Positions 16,768 to 24,597 of a stretch of DNA of 37,324 bases are shown one piece after another (the first letter of the stretch is position 1; every line of letters starts with the position of its first letter). The translations under genes were made by a program, and so were the position numbers. The notes beneath the pieces were generated by a model. The model saw only the letters and a program-made list of their open reading frames with translations, did not search any database and was not told where the DNA came from. Location of the stretch: NCBI GenBank assembly GCA_025353305.1, contig JANXQX010000100.1:1-37324 (forward strand). Reading direction: 5' to 3'. The stretch is from Holophagaceae bacterium (GTDB lineage Bacteria > Acidobacteriota > Holophagae > Holophagales > Holophagaceae).

Positions 16768-17094
16768 ATGTCCAACGTCATCCACATCACCACGGGCGCA
16801 TTCGATAAAGTTGCCAAGCAGGGCTCGCCCGTCCTCATCGATTTCTGGGCCCCTTGGTGTGGTCCTTGCCGCATGCAAGGTCCCATCCTGGACCAGGTTT
16901 CCGACGCTCTCGGCGACAAGGCCATCATCGCCAAAGTCAATGTGGATGAAGAGCCCCAGCTCGCCGCGACCTTCGGCGTGCAGAGCATTCCCACATTGGT
17001 GGTGCTTAAGGGCGGGCAGATAGCCAAACGCTGGGTAGGCGTGCAGCAGGCCCCGGCCCTGGTGCAGGCCTTGGAAGCGGCGGGAGCCCGATGA
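16768..17094 (+). CDS. trxA: Thioredoxin
   Basis: A 108-residue protein with the classic active site WCGPC (Cys31, Cys34), the IDFWAPW strand before it and the cis-proline segment QSIPTLVVLKGG. Length is that of a cytoplasmic single-domain thioredoxin, and no signal peptide is seen. In this operon it probably reduces persulfides formed on the rhodanese or on other proteins, or reactivates thiols; it is unlikely to be the main cellular thioredoxin. AAGGGAG precedes the ATG at 16768. The stop overlaps the rhodanese start as ATGA. Confidence 0.95.
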   Translation: MSNVIHITTGAFDKVAKQGSPVLIDFWAPWCGPCRMQGPILDQVSDALGDKAIIAKVNVDEEPQLAATFGVQSIPTLVVLKGGQIAKRWVGVQQAPALVQALEAAGAR

Positions 17095-17429
17095 CCGTTT
17101 GGATCTGGATTCCCGTCCTCCTGTTCATTGCCTGGATGATTTGGCAGCGGCGCGGACTCCCCGCGGAGAAGCTCTCGCTTTTGATGGCCCGGGGCGCGCA
17201 GGTGGTGGATGTGAGATCGCCTTCGGAATTCCGCGGCGGCCACGCTCCAGGCTCGAAAAACATACCGCTGGATCAACTCCAGGCACGCAGCAAGGAACTG
17301 GATGCGGCGCGGCCGGTGGTGCTTTGCTGCGCCAGTGGATCCCGCAGCGCCATGGCCGTATCTTTGCTGAAGCGCCAGGGCTTCACCGATGTCCACAACG
17401 CGGGACCCTGGACCGCACTTACTTCTTAG
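17091..17429 (+). CDS. Membrane-anchored rhodanese-like sulfurtransferase
   Basis: A 112-residue protein with one N-terminal membrane helix (residues 3-18, WIWIPVLLFIAWMIW) and a single rhodanese domain. The active-site loop is Cys80-Ala-Ser-Gly-Ser-Arg85 (CxxGxR), preceded by Cys79; VVDVRSPSEFRGGHAPGS is the conserved front part. Rhodaneses move sulfane sulfur from donors such as thiosulfate or persulfides to acceptors. The stop codon TAG (17427-17429) lies inside the left end of palindromic element copy 2, so the insertion may have set the present C-terminus. The ATGA overlap couples it to thioredoxin. Confidence 0.92.
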   Translation: MTVWIWIPVLLFIAWMIWQRRGLPAEKLSLLMARGAQVVDVRSPSEFRGGHAPGSKNIPLDQLQARSKELDAARPVVLCCASGSRSAMAVSLLKRQGFTDVHNAGPWTALTS

Positions 17430-17488
17430 GGGCCGTGTCAAAATAACCTGTGCAGTTCAGGTTGTTTTGCTACGGCCCCTTATGCCGG
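17426..17488 (-). repeat. 63-bp palindromic element, copy 2 (rhodanese/DUF302 gap)
   Basis: This is the inverted counterpart of the element at 15687-15749: read on the minus strand it starts CCGGCATAAGGGGCCGTAGC, exactly as copy 1 does. Nine of 63 bases differ; three are in the loop, and four are two compensated stem pairs. The element begins within the last codons of the rhodanese gene and fills most of the gap before DUF302. The hairpin could stop or stabilise the transcript at this point. Confidence 0.93.
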
Positions 17489-17540
17489 ACCGCAATCACA
17501 CTGTTCAAATTGTTTTGGCGCAACGGCTTAGGGGTTGATC

Positions 17541-17927
17541 ATGTCTTCTTACGCATTCTCCATAACCATCCCCGGCGCGAATTTTGATGATGTCCTGGCC
17601 CGCACGCGCGCTGCGCTGTTGGCGGAAGGCTTTGGAGTACCCACCGAGATGGACACCCAAGCCATCTTCAAAGCCAAGCTCGGCAAGGATTCGGTGCGCC
17701 GGGTGATCCTGGGCGCCTGCCTTCCAGATGTGGCCTTCGAGGCCATGGCTCTGGAGCCTGATGTATCTGTGCTGCTGCCTTGCAATGTGGTTGTGCGCGA
17801 ACAAACACACGCCGTGGAAGTCACCGCGGTGAATCCGCGGGCACTATTCACGCTCACCGAACGGCTGGATCCAGCCCATGCGGCGGAAGTGAAGGCCAAA
17901 TTGCAGGCTGCGCTGGATCGAATCTAG
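17541..17927 (+). CDS. DUF302-domain protein
   Basis: A 128-residue protein of the DUF302 family, recognised from the start YAFSITIPGANFDDVLARTRAALLAEGFGV, the middle GACLPDVAFEAM and the PCNVVV strand. The fold is known from structures, but the function is not settled; genes of this kind often sit near sulfur-oxidation, rhodanese or thioredoxin genes. Start taken at ATG 17541 because AGGGGT lies upstream; a TTG at 17535 would add two residues. It follows the palindromic element and may be the last gene of the sulfur operon, or have its own weak expression. Confidence 0.85.
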   Translation: MSSYAFSITIPGANFDDVLARTRAALLAEGFGVPTEMDTQAIFKAKLGKDSVRRVILGACLPDVAFEAMALEPDVSVLLPCNVVVREQTHAVEVTAVNPRALFTLTERLDPAHAAEVKAKLQAALDRI

Positions 17928-17993
17928 AACCAGGGTTTTCCGCTGGCTGGACAGGACATGCGAAAATCGTAGCAGCGAGGTGCTTTCCGCTTC

Positions 17994-18482
17994 ATGGACT
18001 TCGCAGGATGGTGCGGCATGCTGGCATTCCTAGTGCTCCAGGCCCAATCGCCACTGCCGGCGCCGATCCCAGCACCACTGCCTTTGGCGGATGCCACCCG
18101 CGCCGCGCTGCTGGAAGCTTTGGCCGATGGGCGCAAAGCCGAGGCCACCTATGCGGCAGTGCTGGCAAAGTTCGGGGCCGTGGAGCCTTTTCTCAGCATC
18201 GTAGATGCCGAGCACCGCGACCAGGAAGCCCTGGCGGACCTCTTTCGAACCTACAAGATTGAAATGCCCCCCAATCCCTATCAAGGGGCGCCGCCCTCGA
18301 CACCCGCCACCTTGCCCGAAGCCTGCGACGCTGGTGTGAAAATCGAGGTGGCATCCATCGCACTGTACGACCGGCTTCTGTCCCAGATCCGTGAAAGCGA
18401 TGTGCGCATGGTGTTCCAGCGACTCCAGGAGGCTGCGCGGAGCCAGCACTTGCCGGCATTACGCGCCTGCGCCAAACCCTGA
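17994..18482 (+). CDS. DUF2202 ferritin-like protein
   Basis: A 162-residue protein with a short hydrophobic N-terminus (possible signal, CGMLAFLVLQAQS) and a four-helix domain. Segments AEATYAAVLAKFGAVEPFLSIVDAEHRDQEAL and IEVASIALYDRLLSQ, with Glu and Glu-x2-His positions, resemble the DUF2202 ferritin-like family. Metal binding through Glu46, Glu60, Glu69 and His70 or their neighbours is likely, though the exact ligands cannot be set by eye. The stop is 16 bp from the convergent stop of the next gene. No SD sequence is clear. Confidence 0.75.
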   Translation: MDFAGWCGMLAFLVLQAQSPLPAPIPAPLPLADATRAALLEALADGRKAEATYAAVLAKFGAVEPFLSIVDAEHRDQEALADLFRTYKIEMPPNPYQGAPPSTPATLPEACDAGVKIEVASIALYDRLLSQIRESDVRMVFQRLQEAARSQHLPALRACAKP

Positions 18483-18498
18483 ATGGAATCCTGCTTGA

Positions 18499-19917
18499 TC
18501 AGGCTTCGGGTTCGATTGCCTTTGGCAGGTCCCCTGGCAGCCGATCCAGATGCAGTGGCAGGGGTGTGGAAAGCGCCTTTCGCAGAGCTTCCGGCAGCTT
18601 GGCGTAGGCATGCAGCGCCGCTGTTTTGCTTGGAAAGGCGCCATAGCACGCCTGCCACCAGCGAATGCCATCTTTGCGGATAAAGGGCAGCACCATGAGA
18701 TCTTCGGCATCTTTCCCACCATGTTTGGCCAGCAGTTTAAGGCCACCGATGGAACCAGACACCACCAGGCGCACTGTCCAACGCTCAGGCGGAGCGGCGG
18801 CCCGCTGGGCTTCGCTCAACGCAATGGCCAGGGGCAGATTCGCTTCGCGGAAAGCGGTGGTTTTCATGGCATCCGCAGGGGCGGTACGGGAGACAGGGTG
18901 GCTGCTGGTTTCATTGGCTACCGCTGCGCCTGTGATCAAGGCTGCCGAAGCAGCTGTGGGTTTAGCCTTTTCAGATACGCGCTTCGGACTTTCGATCACG
19001 GCCTTCGCGGATTGATCATTGATTTGTTGGGATTCAGGGATGATTGCGGATTCAGCGCTTTTAGCCGCTTCGGGCACGCTGGCGACTCTCTCCGGAAGTC
19101 CAGGTATGACGCGGATCTCCAGGCTACGGCTGGAGCCGCCCAGGATGTTCATGGCGCTCAGCGTATATACCGTTGTTTCCGAGGGCTGCACGGTGATGTG
19201 ATCCTTGCCATCCAGCTCGAGCCCGCCAGGTTCAAGGCGGACTTTGGAATCGCCCACGCATTCCCAGCGCAGTTCCACGGGGTCGCCGGGCCGGATGGCG
19301 CTCTGCTCCGCCGTGAACGCGCAGACCCGCGCAGGCTGCCCAACCGGGGATTTCAATACCTGCACTTCCACCGTGCGCGAGGCCCCTCCAGAAAAATTGG
19401 AGGCGGTGATGGTGTAGCGCGTGGTCTCCAATGGCGTGACGGTGATCTCGCTCTGGCCATCCAGTTCCATTCCGCCGGGTTCCAGTTTCACCTTGGCGGT
19501 GCCCGTGCAAGTCCAGTGCAGCACCACCGGCTCGCCAGGCAGCACAGCATGGGTGCTGGCCTCGAAGGCACAGACTTTCGCGGGCTCGCCGTAGGGCGCG
19601 TAGGGTTCGATGCGGACCTCCACGCGGCCCAGCATCGCGCCGCCAGGCTTGGCTTCGGTAAGGGTGTAGATGGTGGTGGCGGACGGCTTGACCGTGGCCT
19701 GGCCCTTGGCTTCCATCACCATCCCGCCGGGGTCCAGCCGCACCTTCCCTGTGACTGCGCAATCCCAGCGCAAACCCACTGAATCCCCTGGCCGCACCGC
19801 GTTGGAAGTAGCCTCGAAAACAACGATCCTGGGTGGGGCCGTGGTTCCAGAAGGTTGCTGTGCCGCAGCGTCAGCAGCGACCAGAAGGGCGGACATGAAG
19901 AGGAGGGCTCGGAGCAT
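18499..19917 (-). CDS. Secreted protein with three Ig-like repeats and a SPOR-like C-terminus
   Basis: A 472-residue protein. A signal peptide covers residues 1-21 (MLRALLFMSALLVAADAAAQQ). Three repeats of about 75 residues follow at 28-102, 115-187 and 196-271; each has F-x-A-x(5)-AVxPG, LxW-x-C, a V/L-x-LxPGG turn and a T-x-Y-T-L/I strand, like bacterial Ig-like domains. Residues 275-375 are a low-complexity linker. Residues 379-445 (WTVRLVVSGS ... ACYGAFPSKTAALHAYAKLPEAL) look like a SPOR domain, which binds denuded peptidoglycan. The protein is therefore likely periplasmic and wall-associated. Starts at 19962 or 20010 are possible; 19917 is chosen for the signal peptide. No exact homologue is recognised. 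Confidence 0.78.
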   Translation of the reverse strand: MLRALLFMSALLVAADAAAQQPSGTTAPPRIVVFEATSNAVRPGDSVGLRWDCAVTGKVRLDPGGMVMEAKGQATVKPSATTIYTLTEAKPGGAMLGRVEVRIEPYAPYGEPAKVCAFEASTHAVLPGEPVVLHWTCTGTAKVKLEPGGMELDGQSEITVTPLETTRYTITASNFSGGASRTVEVQVLKSPVGQPARVCAFTAEQSAIRPGDPVELRWECVGDSKVRLEPGGLELDGKDHITVQPSETTVYTLSAMNILGGSSRSLEIRVIPGLPERVASVPEAAKSAESAIIPESQQINDQSAKAVIESPKRVSEKAKPTAASAALITGAAVANETSSHPVSRTAPADAMKTTAFREANLPLAIALSEAQRAAAPPERWTVRLVVSGSIGGLKLLAKHGGKDAEDLMVLPFIRKDGIRWWQACYGAFPSKTAALHAYAKLPEALRKALSTPLPLHLDRLPGDLPKAIEPEA

Positions 19918-19959
19918 AGGGGACCGTTCAGGTGACCGTTTTAGTTTAATCGGAGGAGC

Positions 19960-20090
19960 CATAGCCTGGAGCCTGAAGTACCAAGTCCCGGGTCCCTGGG
20001 TATCAGCCATGAGCTATCAGCTATGAGGTCGCGCCTTCAGCGCGGTCCATTCCAAACCCATGGCTCATAGCCCAAAGCTCCAAGCCAACA
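19960..20090. repeat. Degenerate short-unit intergenic repeats
   Basis: Between the SPOR-type gene and the toxin-antitoxin pair the DNA is made of variants of short units such as AGCTAT, AGCCAT and CTCATAGC, running in one direction at 19960-20027 and in the other at 20050-20090. GCTATGAG (20020-20027) and CTCATAGC (20064-20071) form an 8-bp perfect dyad. No coding or RNA family is recognised. Confidence 0.55.
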
Positions 20091-20107
20091 GCCCAATTCA
20101 TCTCCCC

Positions 20108-20135
20108 TTGATGTTTTCCGATGAATCCATAAAAT
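20108..20135 (+). promoter_or_regulatory. Candidate sigma-70 promoter of the toxin-antitoxin pair
   Basis: TTGATG (20108-20113) and TAAAAT (20130-20135) are spaced by 16 bp, 18 bp before the antitoxin ATG. The leader would be very short, with the SD TAAGGAG (20141-20147) right behind the start point. Confidence 0.45.
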
Positions 20136-20153
20136 GATGCTAAGGAGCGCATC

Positions 20154-20486
20154 ATGTTCAGCACCACTCTTCGCATCGATGAAAGCCTGGGCCAGTTCCT
20201 TCAAGAAGCGGCCCGGCGCAGCGCGCTCAGCGTGAACGCCTTTCTTGCTGAACTGATCCGCCGTGAACAGGAAGCCGCCGCCCGCAAGCGCCTGGCCAAT
20301 GATTGGCGCGCCTATGCCCAGGACGCTGATGCCCAGGATGTAAGTTATGCTATGGCCGCCCAGGTCCAGGTGGTGGCAGAACCAACGCAGAAGGCCTACA
20401 AGGCCAATCCGGCGCCCAAGGCCCCACCATCCGCCAAGTCAAAGCCAAAATCAACATCCAAAAAACCGGCAGGCAGAGCCAAATGA
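20154..20486 (+). CDS. Ribbon-helix-helix-like antitoxin of a MazEF-type pair
   Basis: A 110-residue protein. Residues 1-45 (FSTTLRIDESLGQFLQEAARR ... NAFLAELIRREQ) resemble a ribbon-helix-helix DNA-binding domain. Residues 46-78 are helical, and the last 30 residues are a basic, Lys/Pro/Ala-rich tail. It directly precedes and overlaps by four bases the MazF/PemK-like gene, the normal order antitoxin-toxin. The ATG at 20154 has TAAGGAG. Antitoxins usually carry an acidic, disordered C-terminus that covers the toxin; the strongly basic tail here is unusual. The antitoxin call depends on the neighbour. Confidence 0.78.
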   Translation: MFSTTLRIDESLGQFLQEAARRSALSVNAFLAELIRREQEAAARKRLANDWRAYAQDADAQDVSYAMAAQVQVVAEPTQKAYKANPAPKAPPSAKSKPKSTSKKPAGRAK

Positions 20487-20848
20487 GCGAGCCTCTGCCG
20501 ACCTGCAACCGTGGTGAAATCTGGATGCTCAACTTCGAGCCCCGGCGTGGTTCCGAGCAGGGCGGATTCAGGCCTGGAATCATCGTTCAAACGGATCTCG
20601 GCAATCACGCCCATGGCGCCCGCACCACCATCGTGGTGCCCCTCACCACCAGCGGCCGCCCCTTTGTCTTCTACATCCCAGTCCCCAAGACCAAGGCCAC
20701 TGGCCTCCCCGCGCCAAGTTGGGCCAATTGCACGCAACTCTTCACCGTGGACAAAGAAAGGCTCGTGAAACGGCTGGGCAAGGTGGAAAGCGGTGTGATG
20801 AAAGAGATCGGAGAGGCTCTGAAAGCCACGTTGGAACTCGGGCCGTGA
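20483..20848 (+). CDS. mazF: MazF/PemK-family endoribonuclease toxin
   Basis: A 121-residue toxin. Family motifs are CNRGEIWMLNFEPRRGSEQGGFRPGIIVQ near the start (RG-x-I/V-W ... G-x-E-x-x-K/G-x-R-P) with the catalytic-type Arg31 in FRPG, then TTIVVPLTTS and the late segment CTQLFTVDKERLVKRLGKV. MazF proteins cut single-stranded mRNA at short specific sites and are held by the partner encoded upstream. Length matches the family. The start overlaps the antitoxin stop as ATGA, so translation is coupled. Confidence 0.92.
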   Translation: MSEPLPTCNRGEIWMLNFEPRRGSEQGGFRPGIIVQTDLGNHAHGARTTIVVPLTTSGRPFVFYIPVPKTKATGLPAPSWANCTQLFTVDKERLVKRLGKVESGVMKEIGEALKATLELGP

Positions 20849-20884
20849 ACGCCTCGCACCGGCTCCAGGAGCAGATTCAGGATT

Positions 20885-22723
20885 CTATAAAACCGCATCC
20901 ATGGGACCTGTCTCCCCGGCCAGCAGGGCCACGGCTTGGGCCGCCACCAGGGGAAGGCCCCGGTGGGCGAAGTGGATCGCGACCTGGATCTTGTTGTGGT
21001 AGAAGGCCGCTTCTGGGCTTTCGGAGAGAAGGGTGCGGATCGCCGCATCATCCTGCGCAGCCACGCCCCGCCCATCGAGCAGCTCGGCCAGCTTGGCCTT
21101 GGCCACAGCAGCCTGTTGCAGCAGCAGGTGCCCGCCGACCATGTGGCCCAGCATGTCAAGGATGGGCACAGCGTTGAGGACAGTCAGCAACATGCCATCC
21201 ACGCGGGTGGGAATCTCGGTGAGCACCGTGCCCATGGCCCTCACGGCCGAGGCGAGCTGCTGGGCGGAGGGTCCCAGGACTGGGTCCGAAACGAGCGACT
21301 GGGCGTTTTCGGCCGCCAGGCCCAGCAGGTGCTTGACGGGTCGCCCCTCCTGCATGCGGAGTTTGCGCCCCACCAGATCCAGGGCCTGGATGCCGTTGGT
21401 GCCTTCGTAGATGGAAGCGATCTTGCAATCCCGCAAGTACTGTTCAGCGGGGTAATCCATGGTGTAGCCGTAGCCGCCGAAGGTCTGGAGGGCCCATTCC
21501 GTCACGCGGAAACCCCAGTCCGAGCACCAGGCCTTGCATACGGGGGTGAACAGCTCGACCAGGCCCTGCCAGCGGTCATGGTCCTCGCCCAGTGTGGTGT
21601 GCGCCATGTCCATGCACCAGCCCGTGTAGGAGACGAGGGCGCGCATGGCCTGCACATAGGCAGCCTGCAGCAGAAGCGAGCGGCGCACCTCGGGATGCTG
21701 CACGATGGGGGATTGGGGGGCGTCTGCCTTCTTGTTGGTGAAGACGCGTCCCTGGAGCCGTTCATGGGAGTAGGCCAACGCAGCCTGCTGGGCGGCGGAA
21801 GCGATGCTCAGCCCTTGGATGCCGACTTCGTAGCGGGCCGCATTCATCATCTGGAACATCAGGCTGATGCCCTGCCCTTCCTGACCCAGCAGGAACCCCT
21901 GGCAGCCGCCGTTGCTTCCGAACACCAGACTGCAGGTGGGCGATCCATGGATGCCGAGTTTGTGCTCGATGCCTGCGCAGGCCACATCATTGGGGTCGCC
22001 CAGGGAACCATCCTGCTTCACGCGGACCTTGGGAACCACGAACAGGCTGAGTCCCTTGGCGCCTGCGGGAGCCCCCGGCGTTCGGGCCAGGACCGCGTGG
22101 ATGATGTTGGGGGTCAGGTCATGGTCGCCGCTGGTGATGAAGATTTTTTCGCCGGTGATGAGGTAGCTGCCGTCGGCTTGCTTGGCCGCCGTGGTCTTGA
22201 TTTCTCCGAGATCGCTGCCTGCGCCGGCTTCCGTGAGGCACATGGTGCCTGCCCAAACGCCGCCATACATGCGTTCGCAGTAGGTGGCCTTCAGTTCTTC
22301 GGTTCCAAAATTCTCGATGAGGTGGGCGGCGCCCCGGTTGAGGAGCACCTGGAGACTCAGTGAGGTATTGGCTCCCATGATGAATTCGCTGATGCCGGTG
22401 CCCACCGAATCGGGCAGTCCCATGCCCCCGAACGCAGGGCTCATCGTGGGACTGATCCACCCCCCGGAAGCCAGGTCCTGATAGGCGGTCGCGAAGCCCT
22501 CGGGCAGGCTCACCTTGCCATTCTCGAACTTGGCCCCGATGCGGTCGCCCGCCTCGTTGCAAGCCGCGACGCTGCCCTTGCTGACCTTCAGCGCCTCATC
22601 CAGCACCATCTCCAGCTGCTCGCGGTCGAACTCATCGTAGGCGTCGGATTTCAACACCGCGTCGAGATCCAGCCACTCGAAAAGGTTGAACTTTATGTCG
22701 CGGGCATCGTCCAGGTATTTCAT
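20885..22723 (-). CDS. Acyl-CoA dehydrogenase, long (about 610-residue) type
   Basis: A 612-residue flavoprotein of the long acyl-CoA dehydrogenase group with an added C-terminal domain. Conserved parts are MCLTEAGAGSDLGEIKT (FAD/substrate loop), KIFITSGDHDL, YTMDYPAEQYLRDCKIASIYEGTNGIQALDL with the catalytic Glu in YEGTNG, and a final 130-residue helical domain. It oxidises an acyl-CoA thioester, with electrons passing to ETF. Start taken at ATG 22723 since GGAGG precedes it; the frame is open to 22816 but without a good start. The carboxyltransferase gene lies upstream on the same strand, about 130 bp away, which suggests fatty or branched acyl-CoA breakdown. Substrate unknown. Confidence 0.92.
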   Translation of the reverse strand: MKYLDDARDIKFNLFEWLDLDAVLKSDAYDEFDREQLEMVLDEALKVSKGSVAACNEAGDRIGAKFENGKVSLPEGFATAYQDLASGGWISPTMSPAFGGMGLPDSVGTGISEFIMGANTSLSLQVLLNRGAAHLIENFGTEELKATYCERMYGGVWAGTMCLTEAGAGSDLGEIKTTAAKQADGSYLITGEKIFITSGDHDLTPNIIHAVLARTPGAPAGAKGLSLFVVPKVRVKQDGSLGDPNDVACAGIEHKLGIHGSPTCSLVFGSNGGCQGFLLGQEGQGISLMFQMMNAARYEVGIQGLSIASAAQQAALAYSHERLQGRVFTNKKADAPQSPIVQHPEVRRSLLLQAAYVQAMRALVSYTGWCMDMAHTTLGEDHDRWQGLVELFTPVCKAWCSDWGFRVTEWALQTFGGYGYTMDYPAEQYLRDCKIASIYEGTNGIQALDLVGRKLRMQEGRPVKHLLGLAAENAQSLVSDPVLGPSAQQLASAVRAMGTVLTEIPTRVDGMLLTVLNAVPILDMLGHMVGGHLLLQQAAVAKAKLAELLDGRGVAAQDDAAIRTLLSESPEAAFYHNKIQVAIHFAHRGLPLVAAQAVALLAGETGPMDAVL

Positions 22724-22853
22724 GGGGCCTCCAGGAGGAAAAAGGATAGGGGTCAGGATTTCAGGCCCATGGAAAGGCGCACTCTCATTCTTTTCCCGAT
22801 AAACCCTTCCGTCCATTCCCTACCGTGGGGCAAGTTTGGCCATTGCCCCAGGC

Positions 22854-24377
22854 TCACACCGGTGTGACGCTCCTGCGCTTCGCGGGCCAGGTTTCCCGGC
22901 GGCGGGCGCGGCCCAGGCGGGTGATGAGTTCATGGCGCAGGTCGCTGGGATCCACGATGGCATCCACATGCAGATTGGCGCCCAGGTGCTTCAGGTCCAC
23001 GTCTTCGTTGTATTCGTCGCGGAGCGCCTGGATGTAGGCGGCGCGTTCTTCTTCGGGCTTGTCCGCGATCTTGTTGGCGAAGACGGCGTTCACGGCGGCC
23101 TCGGCGCCCATGACGGCGATGCTGGCGGTGGGCAGCGCGAGGGTGGCGTCGGGATCGAAGCCCGGGCCGCTCATGGCGTACAAGCCCGCCCCGTAGGCCT
23201 TGCGCACCACCACGCAAAAACGCGGCGTGCTGCACGATGCCATGGCCGAAATCATCTTGGCGCCGTGGCGGATGATGCCCTGCTTTTCCACGGCGCTGCC
23301 GATCATGAAGCCCGGCACATCGCTGAGGAATACGAGCGGAATCCCGAAGGCGTCGCACAAGGTCATGAAGCGCGTGGCCTTGTCGGCACTATCCACGAAC
23401 AGCACGCCGCCCTTGACCCTCGGCTGGTTGGCCACGATGCCCACGGGCCGGCCATCCAACCGAGCCAGCCCCGTGATGATCTCGCCCGCATAGAGTTTTT
23501 TGAGCTCCAGGAAGGAGCCATCGTCCACTAGGCCTTCAATGAAATCCTTCATCTGGAACGCGGCGTTGCTGTCCTTGGGCACGATGTCTCCAAGCGGCTT
23601 GGCTTTGGCTGCGACGGGCTTTGGCTCTCCTATCGGCAGGGCAGCTTCGCAGTGCAGCGGGAAATAGCCCAGGTAGGTTTTGCAGAGTTCGATGGCATCG
23701 GCTTCCGTCTTGCACAGGAAATCCCCGCAGCCGGAAATGGAGCAGTGCATGCGCGCTCCACCCAGGTCTTCGAGGCTTATCTTTTCGCCGATGACCATCT
23801 CAGCCATGCGCGGGCTGCCAAGGTACATGCTCGCGTTGCCCTCGATCATCATCACCACGTCGCAGAAGGCCGGAATGTACGCGCCGCCCGCCGCGGAAGG
23901 CCCGAAGAGCAGGCACACCTGCGGCACCAGGCCCGAGAGCGCCACTTCCATGTGGAAGATCGTGCCAGCGTGGCGGCGGCCCGGAAACATGTCGAGCTGG
24001 TCGGTGATGCGCGCCCCGGCGCTGTCCACGAGATAAAGCATGGGCACCTTCTGCCGCAAGGCCACTTCCTGGATGCGGATGATCTTCTCCACCGTGCGCG
24101 CGCCCCAGCTGCCCGCCTTGATGGTGGAATCGTTGGCCATGAGAACCACTGGACGGCCGCCCACCGTCGCGGTTCCCGTGATCACGCCGTCCGCCGGAAG
24201 GTCTTTATGCAAGGCATTGGCGAAAAGGCCATCTTCGACGAAGGAGCCCTCGTCCACCAGCAGGCGGAGGCGTTCCCGCGCGAAAAGCTTGCCCACCTCG
24301 GCATTCTTTTCGTGGGCCTTGGCATGGCCACCTTTGCGGATGCGTTCGACTTCGGATTGGAGTTGTTCGGGATTCAT
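22854..24377 (-). CDS. Acyl-CoA carboxylase carboxyltransferase (beta) subunit
   Basis: A 507-residue protein with two crotonase-fold halves. The N half has KLFARERLRLLVDEGSF and the oxyanion segment FGPSAAGGAYIPAFCDVVMM; the C half has FLSDVPGFMIGSAVEKQGIIRHGAKM and VVVRKAYGAGLYAMSGPGFDPD. This is the carboxyltransferase of propionyl-, methylcrotonyl- or similar acyl-CoA carboxylases; it transfers carboxyl from biotin to the acyl-CoA. No biotin carboxylase/carrier subunit is encoded in this window, so it must come from elsewhere. Start at ATG 24377 with weak GAGG. The exact acyl substrate is not readable. Confidence 0.92.
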   Translation of the reverse strand: MNPEQLQSEVERIRKGGHAKAHEKNAEVGKLFARERLRLLVDEGSFVEDGLFANALHKDLPADGVITGTATVGGRPVVLMANDSTIKAGSWGARTVEKIIRIQEVALRQKVPMLYLVDSAGARITDQLDMFPGRRHAGTIFHMEVALSGLVPQVCLLFGPSAAGGAYIPAFCDVVMMIEGNASMYLGSPRMAEMVIGEKISLEDLGGARMHCSISGCGDFLCKTEADAIELCKTYLGYFPLHCEAALPIGEPKPVAAKAKPLGDIVPKDSNAAFQMKDFIEGLVDDGSFLELKKLYAGEIITGLARLDGRPVGIVANQPRVKGGVLFVDSADKATRFMTLCDAFGIPLVFLSDVPGFMIGSAVEKQGIIRHGAKMISAMASCSTPRFCVVVRKAYGAGLYAMSGPGFDPDATLALPTASIAVMGAEAAVNAVFANKIADKPEEERAAYIQALRDEYNEDVDLKHLGANLHVDAIVDPSDLRHELITRLGRARRRETWPAKRRSVTPV

Positions 24378-24597
24378 GGATGCCTCAAGACAGAAACTCC
24401 AGGGTATCGCGAGAGAAGTGAATCGTCGGCGTAGGTATGGCTCCATGCGGCAAAGACGCGGTGCAGCCACTCAGCCGATGGTGTCGGGTAGCCTATTCCT
24501 ATGTACGAGAGCCGATCCCGGTTTTTTTCTACAGCTTTCCTGCCGCTGGACTGCTCCTGCTGCTGCATTCTCTTCGCCCTGTGGGCCCGGGTCGCCC

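Noticed and set aside
17489..17535. A possible third, decayed copy of the palindromic element (CAAATTGTTTTGGCGCAACGG)
   Set aside because: Only loosely like the right arm of copy 2 and without a matching left arm or CCGGCATA end.
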